The notes under the pieces: generated by a model
The model's input: only the letters and a program-made list of their open reading frames with translations
Told to the model about the DNA's origin: nothing
Database searches by the model: none
Translations under genes and position numbers: made by a program
Shown here: one piece after another, positions 51,139 to 61,451 of the stretch
Layout of the letters: each line of letters starts with the position of its first letter
How positions within the stretch are numbered: the stretch's first letter is position 1
Source: Chromohalobacter israelensis
Lineage (GTDB): Bacteria; Pseudomonadota; Gammaproteobacteria; Pseudomonadales; Halomonadaceae
Direction of reading: 5' to 3'
Assembly (NCBI GenBank): GCA_000761475.1
Contig: JQNW01000007.1
Coordinates: forward strand, 1-64,000
Length of the DNA: 64,000 nucleotides

Positions 51139-51900
51139 ATGTCTGCCCCTACCGATCGTAGCGCCACGCCTGCCGAGCGTAACGAGAAGTCCAAGTACAA
51201 GCGCATTCTACTGAAACTGTCCGGCGAAGCCCTGATAGGCGAGCACGAGTTCGGGATCGATCCCAAGGTGCTCGACCGCATGGCGCTGGAAATCGGCCAG
51301 CTGGTCGGGATCGGCGTGCAGGTCGGCATCGTGATCGGCGGGGGTAACCTGTTTCGTGGCGCGGCGCTGCATGCCGCGGGCATGGAGCGTGTGACCGGCG
51401 ACCACATGGGGATGCTGGCGACGGTGATGAACGGCCTGGCGATGCGCGACGCGCTGGAGCGCTCCAACATCCGTTCGCGCGTGATGTCGGCGATTCCCAT
51501 GAGCGGCGTCGTCGAGCATTACGACCGGCGCACCGCGATCCGGTACCTGACGTCGGGCGATGTGGTGATTTTCTCCGCCGGCACCGGCAACCCCTTCTTC
51601 ACGACCGATTCGGCGGCGTGCCTGCGAGGCATCGAGATCGACGCCAATGTCGTGCTCAAGGCCACCAAGGTGGACGGCGTCTACGACAAGGATCCCGTCA
51701 AGCATGCCGATGCCGCCAAGTACGAGCGCCTGACCTATGATGACGTGCTCGATCAGAAGCTCGGGGTGATGGATTTGACCGCCATCTGCCTGGTGCGGGA
51801 CCATGACATGCCGGTGCGCGTGTTCGATATGACCAAGCCGGGAGCCTTGCTCAACCTGGTAGTGGGTGGCAAGGAAGGAACGCTGGTAGACAGAGGCTGA
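51139..51900 (+). CDS. pyrH: Uridylate kinase
   Basis: UMP kinase of the amino-acid-kinase fold, 253 residues, making UDP. It shows [48 protein letters not shown] and [22 protein letters not shown] lies upstream of ATG 51139. The N-terminal 20 residues before YKRILL are a longer, polar tail than in E. coli. Followed by frr at 4 bp. Confidence 0.96.
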   Translation: MSAPTDRSATPAERNEKSKYKRILLKLSGEALIGEHEFGIDPKVLDRMALEIGQLVGIGVQVGIVIGGGNLFRGAALHAAGMERVTGDHMGMLATVMNGLAMRDALERSNIRSRVMSAIPMSGVVEHYDRRTAIRYLTSGDVVIFSAGTGNPFFTTDSAACLRGIEIDANVVLKATKVDGVYDKDPVKHADAAKYERLTYDDVLDQKLGVMDLTAICLVRDHDMPVRVFDMTKPGALLNLVVGGKEGTLVDRG

Positions 51901-51904
51901 AACC

Positions 51905-52462
51905 GTGATCAACGACATCAAGAAAGACGCCGACGCGCGCATGAAGAAAAGCGTCGAGGCGTTGAACGCCAATTTTCACAAGATTCGTACCGGGCGCGCG
52001 CATCCGAGCCTGCTGGATGCGGTCACCGTTGAGTATTACGGCAGCGAGATGCCGCTCAACCAGGTGGCCAGCGTCAACGTGGAAGATGCCCGCACACTGG
52101 CGGTCGTGCCCTGGGAAAAGAGCATGGTGCCCAAGGTCGAAAAGGCCATCATGACCTCCGACCTGGGCCTCAATCCCGCCGCGGCAGGCAACGTGATTCG
52201 CGTGCCCCTGCCGCCGCTGACCGAGGAAACGCGGCGCAACTACATCAAGCAGGCGCGTGGCGAGGCGGAAAACGCGCGCGTGGCGGTACGCAACGTGCGC
52301 CGCGATGCCAATGGCGATCTCAAGTCGCTTCTCAAGGAGAAGGAGATCACCGAGGATGAAGAGCGTCACGCCATCGACGAGATCCAGAAGCTGACCGACA
52401 AGTACGTCACCGAGATCGACAAGCTTCTGGAAACCAAGGAACACGACCTGCTGCAGGTCTAA
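51905..52462 (+). CDS. frr: Ribosome recycling factor
   Basis: 185 residues, splits post-termination ribosomes with EF-G. The start is GTG 51905. Seen: [59 protein letters not shown] and the C-terminal helix. Length and arrangement are standard. Confidence 0.97.
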   Translation: MINDIKKDADARMKKSVEALNANFHKIRTGRAHPSLLDAVTVEYYGSEMPLNQVASVNVEDARTLAVVPWEKSMVPKVEKAIMTSDLGLNPAAAGNVIRVPLPPLTEETRRNYIKQARGEAENARVAVRNVRRDANGDLKSLLKEKEITEDEERHAIDEIQKLTDKYVTEIDKLLETKEHDLLQV

Positions 52463-52513
52463 GAGGGTGGCCGACGGGCAGGGCGCCCGTCGGTCTCCAC
52501 GCAACGGGATCCC

Positions 52514-53272
52514 ATGACCTCACAGCCGTTTTCCCCATCCCGCGCGGGCGAGTTGCCGCGCCACGTGGCGGTCATCATGGACGGTAACAATCGCTGGGCG
52601 CGTGCGCATGGGCTGTCCGGCATTCGCGGCCATCGTGCCGGCGTCGAGGCGGTCCGCGCCGTGATCGGCCGGGCCGCCGAACGCGGCATCGGCACGCTGA
52701 CCCTGTTCGCCTTTTCCAGCGAGAACTGGAAACGGCCGGCGAGCGAGGTCAGAGCGTTGATGGAGCTGTTCCTGTGGGCGCTCAAGCGTGAAGTGAAAAA
52801 GCTCCACGCGCACGATATCCGCCTGACAGTGATCGGTGACCGCGCGGAGTTTTCCGATGCCATACAGCAGTATATCGCCCGTGCCGAAGCGTTGACCCGC
52901 GACAACCGCGGTCTTCACCTGGTCATCGCCGCCAACTATGGCGGGCGGTGGGACATCGCCCACGCTGCACGCCGGCTGGCGGAACGCGTGGCGTGTGGCG
53001 AGTTGTCGCCCGAGGCGGTCGACGAAGAATCTCTGGGGGCGGAGGTCAGCCTGGCCGACGAAGCGCCGGTCGACCTCTGCATCCGTACCAGCGGCGAGCA
53101 ACGCATTTCCAATTTTCTGCTGTGGCAGCTTGCCTACGCGGAGTTCTATTTCACGCCCGAGCTGTGGCCCGACTTCGGCGCCGAGGCATTCGACGCCGCG
53201 CTGGACGCCTATGGCGCGCGTCAGCGTCGTTTCGGCATGACTCAGGAACAAATCGAGGCCCATGGTGCTTAG
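52514..53272 (+). CDS. uppS: Undecaprenyl diphosphate synthase (cis-prenyltransferase)
   Basis: Makes the C55 lipid carrier for peptidoglycan and O-antigen. 252 residues. The catalytic Asp lies in RHVAVIMDGNNRWARAHGL; FAFSSENWKRP, YGGRWDI and DLCIRTSGEQRISNFLLWQL complete the family signature. Its last 11 bp overlap cdsA, so the two are coupled. Confidence 0.96.
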   Translation: MTSQPFSPSRAGELPRHVAVIMDGNNRWARAHGLSGIRGHRAGVEAVRAVIGRAAERGIGTLTLFAFSSENWKRPASEVRALMELFLWALKREVKKLHAHDIRLTVIGDRAEFSDAIQQYIARAEALTRDNRGLHLVIAANYGGRWDIAHAARRLAERVACGELSPEAVDEESLGAEVSLADEAPVDLCIRTSGEQRISNFLLWQLAYAEFYFTPELWPDFGAEAFDAALDAYGARQRRFGMTQEQIEAHGA

Positions 53273-54065
53273 GCAACGTATTCTCACGGCGCTGGTCATG
53301 GCGCCGTTGGCGCTGCTCGGCCTGTTCGGGCTTTCCGGCGCCCCCTTCGCCCTGTTCACGGGGGCCGTCCTGCTGGTGGGCGCCTGGGAGTGGGCCAATC
53401 TGGCCGGCTTCATGCGCCAGGCCCCGCGTCTGGCCTTCGTCGGCTTCTGCGCCGCCGCCATGGTCCTGCTCTGGGGCACCGGCCTCGTCCACCAGTCGTG
53501 GCCCTTGTGGCTGGGCATGCTGGGCTGGCTGGCCAACCTGTACTGGGTGGTGCGCTATCCGCACCACAATACCCAGTGGCAGGGGCGCACGACGCGCCTG
53601 GCCATGGGGCTCTGGGTGCTCTTGCCATGCTGGGTCGGGTTCGTGCAGCTGCGCAGCGACGGCGCGGAGTGGCTGTTGTTCGTCCTGCTTCTGGTGTGGG
53701 TCGCCGATATCGGAGCCTACTTCGCGGGGCGCGCCTTCGGTCGCCGCAAGCTGGCCGTGCGCGTGAGTCCCGGCAAGTCCTGGGAGGGCGTATACGGCGG
53801 CATGCTGGCCGTCGTGCTGCTCGCCTGGGGGTTCGCTCAATGGCAGGGCCTCGCCGCCGCCGACACGCTTCGGCTGATGGCGCTGGCGCTGCCGGTGGTC
53901 CTGATCTCGGTATTGGGCGACTTGTTCGAAAGCATGCTCAAGCGTCAGCGAGGTCTGAAGGATTCCAGCCACCTGCTGCCCGGGCATGGCGGCGTGCTGG
54001 ATCGTATCGACAGTCTGACCGCCGCGATTCCTCTCTTTGTCTTGTTGCGCCCATGGTTGGGCTGA
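53262..54065 (+). CDS. cdsA: Phosphatidate cytidylyltransferase
   Basis: Integral membrane enzyme (267 residues, about seven to eight helices) that makes CDP-diacylglycerol. The C-terminal CDP signature is clear: SVLGDLFESMLKRQRGLKDS followed by LPGHGGVLDRIDSL. ATG 53262 overlaps uppS. dxr begins 8 bp after its stop. Confidence 0.95.
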   Translation: MVLRQRILTALVMAPLALLGLFGLSGAPFALFTGAVLLVGAWEWANLAGFMRQAPRLAFVGFCAAAMVLLWGTGLVHQSWPLWLGMLGWLANLYWVVRYPHHNTQWQGRTTRLAMGLWVLLPCWVGFVQLRSDGAEWLLFVLLLVWVADIGAYFAGRAFGRRKLAVRVSPGKSWEGVYGGMLAVVLLAWGFAQWQGLAAADTLRLMALALPVVLISVLGDLFESMLKRQRGLKDSSHLLPGHGGVLDRIDSLTAAIPLFVLLRPWLG

Positions 54066-54073
54066 GGTGACGA

Positions 54074-55279
54074 ATGGATTATGCCGACTCCGCTGGGAGA
54101 CAATGTGTGACCGTGCTCGGGGCCACCGGCTCCATCGGTCGCAGCACCCTCGATGTCATTGGCCGTCACCCCGAACGCTATCGGTTGCATGCCCTGACCG
54201 CCCACCGCTCCCGTGAGACGCTTCGCGATCAGTGTCTTGCGCACCGCCCCGACATCGCGGTCCTCGGCACGGAAGATGATGCCGCCTGGCTGCGTGCCGC
54301 ACTCAGCGACGCCGGCCTCGACACCGAGGTGCGCGCCGGCGAGGCGGCGCTCGCCGAGGTCGCGGGAAGTCGCGACAGCGACGTGGTCATGGCCGCGATC
54401 ATGGGGGCCGCCGGCTTGATGCCGACGCTTGCGGCGGTACGCGCCGGCAAGCGCGTCCTGCTGGCCAACAAGGAAGCCCTGGTGATGTCCGGCGCGTTGT
54501 TCATGGACGCCGTCGACCGGCATGGCGCGGTACTTTTGCCCATCGATTCTGAACATAATGCCATCTACCAGTGTCTACCCACGGAGCATCGTGGCGGACT
54601 GACGCGCCATGGCGTGACCCAGCTGTTGCTGACGGCGTCGGGCGGGCCGTTCCGAGGTTGGTCGCAAGCCCAGCTGGACGAGGTGACGCCCGAACAGGCT
54701 TGTGCGCATCCCAACTGGTCGATGGGCCGCAAGATCTCGGTGGACAGCGCGACCTTGATGAACAAGGGCCTCGAGTTGATCGAGGCCTGCTGGCTGTTCG
54801 ACGCGCGTCCCGAACAGATCCAGGTGGTGGTGCATCCGCAGAGCGTGATTCACTCGATGGCGGCGTACAGCGATGGGTCGGTGATCGCCCAGATGGGCAA
54901 TCCCGACATGCGCACCCCGATCGCCCACGGACTGGCGTGGCCCGAGCGCATCGACGCCGGCGTCGCGCCGCTGGACCTGTTCGCCGTGGCGAGGCTCGAT
55001 TTCGAGGCCCCCGACGAGTCGCGTTTCCCGTGCCTGCGTCTCGCCCGCGAGGCGATGGCGGCGGGCGGTACGGCGCCGGCCACCTTGAACGCCGCCAACG
55101 AAGTGGCCGTGGCGGCGTTTCTCGAGGGGCGGTTGAAGTTTGCGCAGATCCCCGCGCTGGTGGCGGCGGTATGCGAGGCATGCGAGGTGCAGTCGGCTCA
55201 CACGCTGGAGGCGGTGCTGGCGGCTGACGCCACCGCGCGGCGTGTCGCCGAGCGCGAATTGAGCCGGTTCACGTCATGA
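54074..55279 (+). CDS. dxr: 1-deoxy-D-xylulose 5-phosphate reductoisomerase
   Basis: NADPH enzyme of the MEP isoprenoid pathway (401 residues). Nucleotide motif [20 protein letters not shown]; active-site regions [33 protein letters not shown] and [30 protein letters not shown] precedes the start. Fourth gene of a frr-uppS-cdsA-dxr-rseP run. Confidence 0.97.
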   Translation: MDYADSAGRQCVTVLGATGSIGRSTLDVIGRHPERYRLHALTAHRSRETLRDQCLAHRPDIAVLGTEDDAAWLRAALSDAGLDTEVRAGEAALAEVAGSRDSDVVMAAIMGAAGLMPTLAAVRAGKRVLLANKEALVMSGALFMDAVDRHGAVLLPIDSEHNAIYQCLPTEHRGGLTRHGVTQLLLTASGGPFRGWSQAQLDEVTPEQACAHPNWSMGRKISVDSATLMNKGLELIEACWLFDARPEQIQVVVHPQSVIHSMAAYSDGSVIAQMGNPDMRTPIAHGLAWPERIDAGVAPLDLFAVARLDFEAPDESRFPCLRLAREAMAAGGTAPATLNAANEVAVAAFLEGRLKFAQIPALVAAVCEACEVQSAHTLEAVLAADATARRVAERELSRFTS

Positions 55280-55319
55280 TGTCAGGGCGGTGGCCCGCGC
55301 GAGGAAGGAGGACGATCCC

Positions 55320-56675
55320 ATGGGCGTGATTGAGAACCTGCTGGCGGTCATCGTGGTTCTGGGATTGTTGATCACCTTCCACGAGTTCGGCCATTTCTGG
55401 GTCGCGCGGCGTTGCGGCGTCAAGGTGCTGCGCTTCTCGGTGGGGTTCGGCAAGCCGTTATGGTCGCGGTTCGATCGCCACGGCACGGAATTCGCCGTGG
55501 CCGCGATTCCGCTCGGCGGCTATGTCAAGATGCTCGATGAGCGCGAGGGGCCGGTGGCGCCGGAAGAGCAGGCGCATGCCTTCAACCGCAAGAGCGTATG
55601 GGCCAGGATCGCCATCGTCTCGGCCGGCCCGCTGGCAAATTTTCTGCTCGCCTTCGTCGCTTACTGGGCCCTGTTCATCTACGGCACGGCCACGGTGGCG
55701 CCGGTGATCGGCGATATCACGCCGGATTCGCCGGCCGCTCAGGGCGGTTTGCAGCGCGGCCAGGAAATCGTGGCCGTGCAGGGCGATCCGACCCCGTCGT
55801 GGGGCGAGGTCAACCTCAAGCTGGTGGCGGCCATCGGCGCCGATGGCACCCTCGACGTGACCACGCGGACGTCAGAGGACGCCACGCCGACGCAGCATCG
55901 GGTGCCGGTCAACGACTGGCTGGTACGCCAGAATCCGCCTCAGCCGCTGGCATCGCTGGGCGTGACGCCCTGGCGTCCCGAGCTGCCGGCGGTCCTCGGT
56001 GAGGTGCTGGATGACGGTCGCGCGCATCGGGCGGGGCTGCAGCGCGGGGATCGTATCGTCAGTGTCGATGGTGTGGCCGTCGACGACTGGATGGCGTTCG
56101 TCGAGCGTGTGCGCGCCAATCCGGAGACGCCCTTGACCCTGCAGGTGACGCGCGATGGCGAGCGCCGCGAGATCACGCTGACGCCCGCCGTGCGCGAACA
56201 GGAAGATGGCTCCACCATCGGTTATATCGGGGCCGGCGTGCAGCCGTCCGAATGGCCCGAGCGCTACCGTCGCGAGATTCGCTACGGCCCACTGGACGCC
56301 GTCGGCGAGGCGGTCGCCAAGACAGGGGAGATGAGCCTGCTCACGCTGGACTCGATCCGCAAGATGCTGGTGGGGCTGATTTCCCCCTCCAACCTCTCGG
56401 GGCCCGTGACCATCGCCCGCATTGCGGGGGATTCCGCACGCGATGGCGTGGAGAGCTTCATCAGCTTCCTGGCGTATCTGTCGATCAGCCTGGGGGTGCT
56501 CAATCTGTTGCCGATCCCCGTGCTCGATGGCGGGCATCTGGTCTACTACATCATCGAGGCTGTGCGCGGGCGCCCGGTGCCTGAGGCCGTGCAGGCCTTC
56601 GGTTTGCGTGTGGGCATCGCGCTGGTGGGCTCGCTGATGCTGATGGCGTTGTACTTCGACCTGATGCGTCTGTAG
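55320..56675 (+). CDS. rseP: Regulator of sigma-E protease RseP (site-2 protease)
   Basis: Intramembrane zinc metalloprotease (451 residues) that cuts the anti-sigma factor RseA. The zinc motif HEFGH lies in the first helix (LLITFHEFGHFWVARRCG); two PDZ domains follow (about residues 125-215 and 220-310), and the distal Asp motif NLLPIPVLDGGHLVYY is near residue 400. AGGAGGACGATCCC precedes ATG 55320. Confidence 0.95.
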   Translation: MGVIENLLAVIVVLGLLITFHEFGHFWVARRCGVKVLRFSVGFGKPLWSRFDRHGTEFAVAAIPLGGYVKMLDEREGPVAPEEQAHAFNRKSVWARIAIVSAGPLANFLLAFVAYWALFIYGTATVAPVIGDITPDSPAAQGGLQRGQEIVAVQGDPTPSWGEVNLKLVAAIGADGTLDVTTRTSEDATPTQHRVPVNDWLVRQNPPQPLASLGVTPWRPELPAVLGEVLDDGRAHRAGLQRGDRIVSVDGVAVDDWMAFVERVRANPETPLTLQVTRDGERREITLTPAVREQEDGSTIGYIGAGVQPSEWPERYRREIRYGPLDAVGEAVAKTGEMSLLTLDSIRKMLVGLISPSNLSGPVTIARIAGDSARDGVESFISFLAYLSISLGVLNLLPIPVLDGGHLVYYIIEAVRGRPVPEAVQAFGLRVGIALVGSLMLMALYFDLMRL

Positions 56676-56793
56676 CCCTCATTGCGGGGCGGCCCTCGGC
56701 CGGGCTTTAATGTGGGCCGACGATGGCCTGGGTAAGCGGTCGTTGACCGCAAGGATGAGCGACCCGGGGGAACGTGGCGAGGGGAGTACGGCC

Positions 56794-56821
56794 TTGCCAG
56801 TCGCCCAGGGAAATGTATAAG
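56794..56821 (+). promoter_or_regulatory. bamA: Putative bamA promoter
   Basis: TTGCCA (56794-56799) and TATAAG (56816-56821), 16 bp apart, lie in the 193-bp rseP-bamA gap, 47 bp before the start codon. It would let bamA-skp be expressed apart from rseP. Confidence 0.5.
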
Positions 56822-56868
56822 GTGCCTGTTCCATGAGCGGGCGGACTCGAGAGAAGCGAATCGACTGC

Positions 56869-59205
56869 ATGAAGATCAAGACCATCGGATTGGCGGCGCT
56901 GCTGCTGACCGCGGCTCCCGCGGCGCTGGCGGCCCCCTTCGAGATTTCAGACATTCGCGTGGAAGGGCTGCAGCGCGTTTCGCCGGCATCGGTGTTCAAT
57001 GCCTTTCCGGTCAGTGCCCACGAGACGGTCGATGACCGTGAACTGGCAGAGGCGTCGCAGCAGCTTTTCGACACCGGCCTGTTCGACGACATCGAGCTGT
57101 TGCGCGACGGTGACGTGTTGATCGTCAATGTGGTCGAGCGCCCCACGATCGCCTCCATCGAACTCGACGGCAACTCCCAGGTGTCCGACGACGATCTGCG
57201 CAAGGGCATGACCGAGGCCGGGCTCGCCGAAGGGCAGGTGCTGCAGCGTTCGACGCTGGACGAGGTGCAGCGTGAGCTGGAACGGCTCTACCAATCCCAG
57301 GGACGTTACAGCGCCAGCATCGACACCAACGTCGAAGAACTCGACAACAATCGGGTCGAAGTCGATATCGACATCAACGAAGGGGCCGTCGCCAAGATCC
57401 AGAAGATCAACTTCGTCGGCAACCAGGATTTCGACGACGAGACCCTGCGTGATCTGTTCGCGCTGGAAGACAAGCCCGGCTGGTTCCTGGGCTGGTTCTC
57501 CGACGACGAGTACTCGCGCGACAAGCTCTCCGGCGACCTCGAGACGCTGCGCTCCTTCTACCTGGACCGGGGCTACGTCAATTTCGACATCCGCTCGTCG
57601 CAGGTGTCGATCAGTCCCGACAAGTCCAAGATCTTCATTACCATCAACGTCGACGAGGGCCAGCGCTACAAGCTCGACGAGATTCGCTTCGCCGGTGACT
57701 TGAAGATCGGTGAGGACAAGGCCCGCGAACTGGTGACGGCTACGCCCGGCGAATATTATTCGCAAAGCGCCATGACCGAATCCGCCGAGGCCCTGCGCCA
57801 GCGCCTCGGCGCCGAAGGTTTCGCCTTCGCCGAGGTCGACAGCGTGCCCGAGACCGATGCCCAGGACGGCACCGTGGACGTGACCTTCCGTGTCGAGCCG
57901 GGGCGGCGTGCCTATGTGCGACGCATCAACTTCGTCGGCAATACCACCACCCAGGACGAGGTGCTGCGCCGCGAGATGACCCAGATGGAAGGGGCGCCGG
58001 CGTCCACCGACCAGATCAGCCAGTCCCGCGAGCGTCTTGAGCGTCTCGGGTTCTTCCGTACGGTCGATGTGGAAACCCGGCCTGTCGCCGATCATCCCGA
58101 CCAGCTCGATGTCACCTACAACGTCGAGGAGCAGCCCTCCGGTTCGGTGTCGGCCAGTCTGGGGTATTCGCAAAGCGCCGGTGTCATCTACGGGGCCGCC
58201 TTGTCCCAGAACAACTTCCTGGGGACCGGTAATCGCGTCAACGTGAATGCCCAGAAAGGGGATTACTTCACGAACCTCAACTTCGGGTTCACCGATCCCT
58301 ACTGGACGCTGGACGGCATCTCGCGGGGCTATAACGTCTACTACCGCGAAACGGACTACGAGGACTTCGACGATATCTCGACGTACTCCTCCGACGCGCT
58401 GGGCGGCAGCATCAACTTCGGGTATCCGATCAACGAGCTCTCGCGCCTCAACTTCGGCGTCGGGGTCGAGGATCTGTCGCTCGAGACCTACCGTGATACT
58501 CCCCTAGAGATTATTCAGTACACGGAAGACGAGGGCGAGGACTTCCTGAACTACAAGCTCACCGCCCGCTGGACGCGCAACAATCTCAACCGCGGCATCA
58601 TGCCGACGGCAGGGAGTTATCAGCGCTTGTCGCTGGAGACCGCCGTGCCGGGCAGTGACACGCAGTACTACAAGACTCGCTACGAGGCACAGAAACTGTT
58701 CGAGTTCCGTCCCGAGTGGTCGCTGAAATTCAGTACCAACCTGGGCTATGCGGATACAGTTGGTGACGATGCCTATCCGTTTTACGAGAACTTCTACTCG
58801 GGCGGTCTGGGCTCGGTGCGCGGTTTCTCCAGCAACACGCTGGGCCCCAACACAACGCCTGGGGGGGATGGCGACGACGATACCCTGGGGGGCAACGTGC
58901 TCGTCGAGGGCTCGGCCGAGCTGATCTATCCGTTCCCGTGGGTCGAGGACCGCCGCTCGCTGCAGACCAGCGTGTTCTTCGACGCGGGCAACACGTACCT
59001 GACCGAATGCTACGACGTGCCGGCAGGCGAGAGTTCCAACTGCAGCAGTGGCGTCGATCTGGGCGAGTTGCGTTACAGCGTGGGGCTGGGGCTGTCCTGG
59101 CTGACGCCGGTGGGGCCGTTGACCTTCAGCGTCGCCAAGCCGATCAGCGACGAAGACGGCGATGACACGCAGGTCTTTCAGTTCTCGCTGGGTCAGACCT
59201 TCTAA
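56869..59205 (+). CDS. bamA: Outer-membrane protein assembly factor BamA
   Basis: Core of the BAM complex, 778 residues. A signal peptide (TIGLAALLLTAAPAALA, cut near APF) is followed by five POTRA domains (first: FEISDIRVEGLQRVSPASVF) to about residue 405 and a 16-strand barrel. The loop-6 VRGF motif appears in GGLGSVRGFSSNT, and the protein ends in the C-terminal barrel signal FQFSLGQTF. ATG 56869 is chosen because it puts the signal peptide at the N-terminus; ATG 56833 is less likely. Confidence 0.96.
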   Translation: MKIKTIGLAALLLTAAPAALAAPFEISDIRVEGLQRVSPASVFNAFPVSAHETVDDRELAEASQQLFDTGLFDDIELLRDGDVLIVNVVERPTIASIELDGNSQVSDDDLRKGMTEAGLAEGQVLQRSTLDEVQRELERLYQSQGRYSASIDTNVEELDNNRVEVDIDINEGAVAKIQKINFVGNQDFDDETLRDLFALEDKPGWFLGWFSDDEYSRDKLSGDLETLRSFYLDRGYVNFDIRSSQVSISPDKSKIFITINVDEGQRYKLDEIRFAGDLKIGEDKARELVTATPGEYYSQSAMTESAEALRQRLGAEGFAFAEVDSVPETDAQDGTVDVTFRVEPGRRAYVRRINFVGNTTTQDEVLRREMTQMEGAPASTDQISQSRERLERLGFFRTVDVETRPVADHPDQLDVTYNVEEQPSGSVSASLGYSQSAGVIYGAALSQNNFLGTGNRVNVNAQKGDYFTNLNFGFTDPYWTLDGISRGYNVYYRETDYEDFDDISTYSSDALGGSINFGYPINELSRLNFGVGVEDLSLETYRDTPLEIIQYTEDEGEDFLNYKLTARWTRNNLNRGIMPTAGSYQRLSLETAVPGSDTQYYKTRYEAQKLFEFRPEWSLKFSTNLGYADTVGDDAYPFYENFYSGGLGSVRGFSSNTLGPNTTPGGDGDDDTLGGNVLVEGSAELIYPFPWVEDRRSLQTSVFFDAGNTYLTECYDVPAGESSNCSSGVDLGELRYSVGLGLSWLTPVGPLTFSVAKPISDEDGDDTQVFQFSLGQTF

Positions 59206-59288
59206 CCAGGCTGACACAGCGTCGTGCGACCGGTGCGATGATGTGGTCATCGCACCGAGTGACCATAACGAATCAAGGAGAGGGTGTG

Positions 59289-59792
59289 ATGCGCAAATTG
59301 ACGGGTGCCCTGTGTCTCGGGGTGATGAGCGTGCTGTCCATGCCGGCCATGGCGACCGAGGTCGGCGTGCTCGACTGGCGTCAGGCCTTGCTGGATTCGG
59401 ATGCTGCGCAGCGCTCGATGAACGAGCTCAAGAATCAGATCAGTTCTCAGCAGCAGCGTGCGGAGTCCCTGAGTCAGGAACTGCAGCAGCTGCAGCAACA
59501 GCTGCAGCAGGATGGCGCGGTGATGTCCGAGTCGGAACGCACCAGCGCGCAGCAGGAGCTGCGTCAGAAGGGCTCCGAGTTCCAGCAGCTGCGTCAGCAG
59601 ATCCAGCGTGCGCAGCAGGAAAAGGAACAGGCGTTCATGCAGTCCGCCAAGCCCAAGCTTGATCGCGCCATCGATCAGGTCGTCGCGCAGCATGACCTGG
59701 ATGTCGTCGTGGATCGCGACGCGGTGGTGTTCTCGGAAGACGGGCTCGACGTCACCGAGGAAGTCACTCGCATCTTTAACTCGCTCAACTGA
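59289..59792 (+). CDS. skp: Periplasmic chaperone Skp (OmpH)
   Basis: Holdase for unfolded outer-membrane proteins, 167 residues. A signal peptide (GALCLGVMSVLSMPAMA) precedes EVGVLDWRQALLDSDAAQRS and a long coiled coil exceptionally rich in Gln (residues 47-115), forming the jellyfish-like tentacles, then LDVVVDRDAVVFS. AAGGAGAGGGTGTG precedes ATG 59289. It stands between bamA and lpxD as usual. Confidence 0.93.
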   Translation: MRKLTGALCLGVMSVLSMPAMATEVGVLDWRQALLDSDAAQRSMNELKNQISSQQQRAESLSQELQQLQQQLQQDGAVMSESERTSAQQELRQKGSEFQQLRQQIQRAQQEKEQAFMQSAKPKLDRAIDQVVAQHDLDVVVDRDAVVFSEDGLDVTEEVTRIFNSLN

Positions 59793-59839
59793 GCCCACCG
59801 GGCGCCGTGAGCGCCCATGGCTAGCGATTCCAAGCGCAC

Positions 59840-60883
59840 ATGAAGACCCTTACTCCCTGCGCCTTCACGCTCGGTGAACTGGCCGAGCGTCTCAAGGCCC
59901 GCCTGGTCGGCGACAGCGACCGCCGTGTGACCGGCCTCGCCACGTTACTCGATGCAGGCCCGAACGACATTACGTTCCTGGCCAACAAGACGTATCTCAA
60001 GTACCTGCCCGACACCCGTGCCGCTGCCGTGCTGGTGCATCCCGCCCATGGCACGGACGCGCCCTGTGCGCGACTCGAGCTGGAGAACCCCTATCTGGGT
60101 TACGCCGAACTGTCGCGCTTGTTCGACCCCCTGGCGGGTCAGGCGCCCGAGGGCGTGCATCCCAGCGCGATCGTTGCCGAGAGTGCGCGTATCGGCGAGC
60201 ACGTATCGGTGGGGCCGCAGTGCGTGATCGAAGCGGGCGCGGTCATCGGCGATGGCTGCGTGATCGGCGCCGGCAGCATCGTCGGTGCCGACAGTGAAAT
60301 CGGCGCCGACTCCCGGCTGCATGCCAATGTCACCGTCTACCATGGCGTCAGCGTCGGCCGACGTGCCATCTTGCACAGCGGCTGCGTGATCGGTGCCGAC
60401 GGTTTCGGCTTCGCGCATGACGGGCAAGGCTGGCACAAGATCGCCCAGTTGGGCGGTGTCATCGTGGGCGACGATGTCGAGATCGGCAGCTGCTCGAGCA
60501 TCGACCGGGGGGCATTGGGCGATACCGTGATCGGTAACGACGTCAAGATCGACAGTCAGGTGCAGATCGCGCACAACGTGCAAATCGGCGATCACAGTGC
60601 CCTCGCGGGGTGCGTGGGCATCGCGGGCTCGACGCGCGTGGGCAGTCATTGCATGCTGGGTGGCGGCGTCGGGCTGTCGGGACATCTGACGCTGTGCGAC
60701 GGCGTGCAAGTCACCGGCATGAGTCTGGTCACCAATTCCATTCACGAGCCCGGCGTGTACTCCTCGGGGACCGGCGCCATGCCCAACGGGCTGTGGCGCA
60801 AGAACGCGGTGCGTTTCAAGCAGTTGGACGAGCTCGCCAAGCGTCTGTCACGTCTGGAGCGGGGCGCCTCGGACACACCGTGA
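59840..60883 (+). CDS. lpxD: UDP-3-O-(3-hydroxyacyl)glucosamine N-acyltransferase
   Basis: Third step of lipid A synthesis, 347 residues. The uridine-binding N-domain (FTLGELAERLKARLVGDSDR; ITFLANKTYLKYL) is followed by hexapeptide repeats of a left-handed beta-helix (GDGCVIGAGSIVGADSEIGA) and the catalytic-His region GFAHDGQGWHKIAQLGGV. A C-terminal helix bundle closes it. A new promoter and leader follow before fabZ. Confidence 0.96.
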   Translation: MKTLTPCAFTLGELAERLKARLVGDSDRRVTGLATLLDAGPNDITFLANKTYLKYLPDTRAAAVLVHPAHGTDAPCARLELENPYLGYAELSRLFDPLAGQAPEGVHPSAIVAESARIGEHVSVGPQCVIEAGAVIGDGCVIGAGSIVGADSEIGADSRLHANVTVYHGVSVGRRAILHSGCVIGADGFGFAHDGQGWHKIAQLGGVIVGDDVEIGSCSSIDRGALGDTVIGNDVKIDSQVQIAHNVQIGDHSALAGCVGIAGSTRVGSHCMLGGGVGLSGHLTLCDGVQVTGMSLVTNSIHEPGVYSSGTGAMPNGLWRKNAVRFKQLDELAKRLSRLERGASDTP

Positions 60884-60915
60884 GCCGATTGGCTGCCAGC
60901 GAAGGGCTGGGCCTG

Positions 60916-60921
60916 TATAAT
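60916..60921 (+). promoter_or_regulatory. fabZ: Promoter (-10 TATAAT) before fabZ
   Basis: A consensus TATAAT preceded by CTG, with CTGCCA 17 bp upstream (60893-60898) as a weak -35. It gives fabZ-lpxA-lpxB-rnhB its own transcription start inside the lpx cluster. Confidence 0.55.
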
Positions 60922-60960
60922 CCCCGCCTTATCCAGGCAGGCGGATCATTCCGCCCTCGT

Positions 60961-60983
60961 GTGCCTGCCAACGCGGCAGGCAC
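60961..60983 (+). promoter_or_regulatory. fabZ: Leader hairpin before fabZ
   Basis: A perfect 9-bp stem GTGCCTGCC/GGCAGGCAC with a five-base loop lies between the TATAAT promoter and the fabZ start, followed by TTCGTTATTTC. It may be an attenuator or a terminator for lpxD. Confidence 0.5.
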
Positions 60984-61007
60984 TTCGTTATTTCAGAGGT
61001 TGTATCG

Positions 61008-61451
61008 ATGGTAATGGACATCAACGAGATCCGTGAGTATCTACCGCACCGTTATCCTTTCTTGCTGGTGGATCGTGTCACGGAGATCACGCTTGGCGAA
61101 ACGATCGTCGCCTACAAGAATGTCAGTATCAACGAGCCGTTTTTCAATGGGCACTTCCCGCACCATCCGATCATGCCCGGCGTGTTGATCATCGAGGCGA
61201 TGGCCCAGGCGTGCGGTATCCTGGGGTTCAAGACCGTCAACAAGCTGCCCGCCGACGGGTACGTCTATTACCTGGTGGGAAGCGACAACGTGCGTTTCAA
61301 GCGTCCGGTGATGCCGGGCGACCAGCTGCGCCTGGAAGCCAATGTCATCAGGGGCAAGCGCGGTATCTGGAAATTCGCCTGCCGTGCTACGGTCGATGGC
61401 GAGCTGGCCTGTGAAGCCGAGATCATCTGTGCCGAGAGGAAAGTCGCTTGA
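61008..61451 (+). CDS. fabZ: 3-hydroxyacyl-ACP dehydratase FabZ
   Basis: Hot-dog-fold dehydratase of fatty-acid elongation, 147 residues. [20 protein letters not shown] and the active-site [20 protein letters not shown] with its His, plus the Glu of this helix, are intact. AGAGG favours ATG 61008 over ATG 61014. Its TGA overlaps the TTG start of lpxA. Confidence 0.96.
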   Translation: MVMDINEIREYLPHRYPFLLVDRVTEITLGETIVAYKNVSINEPFFNGHFPHHPIMPGVLIIEAMAQACGILGFKTVNKLPADGYVYYLVGSDNVRFKRPVMPGDQLRLEANVIRGKRGIWKFACRATVDGELACEAEIICAERKVA

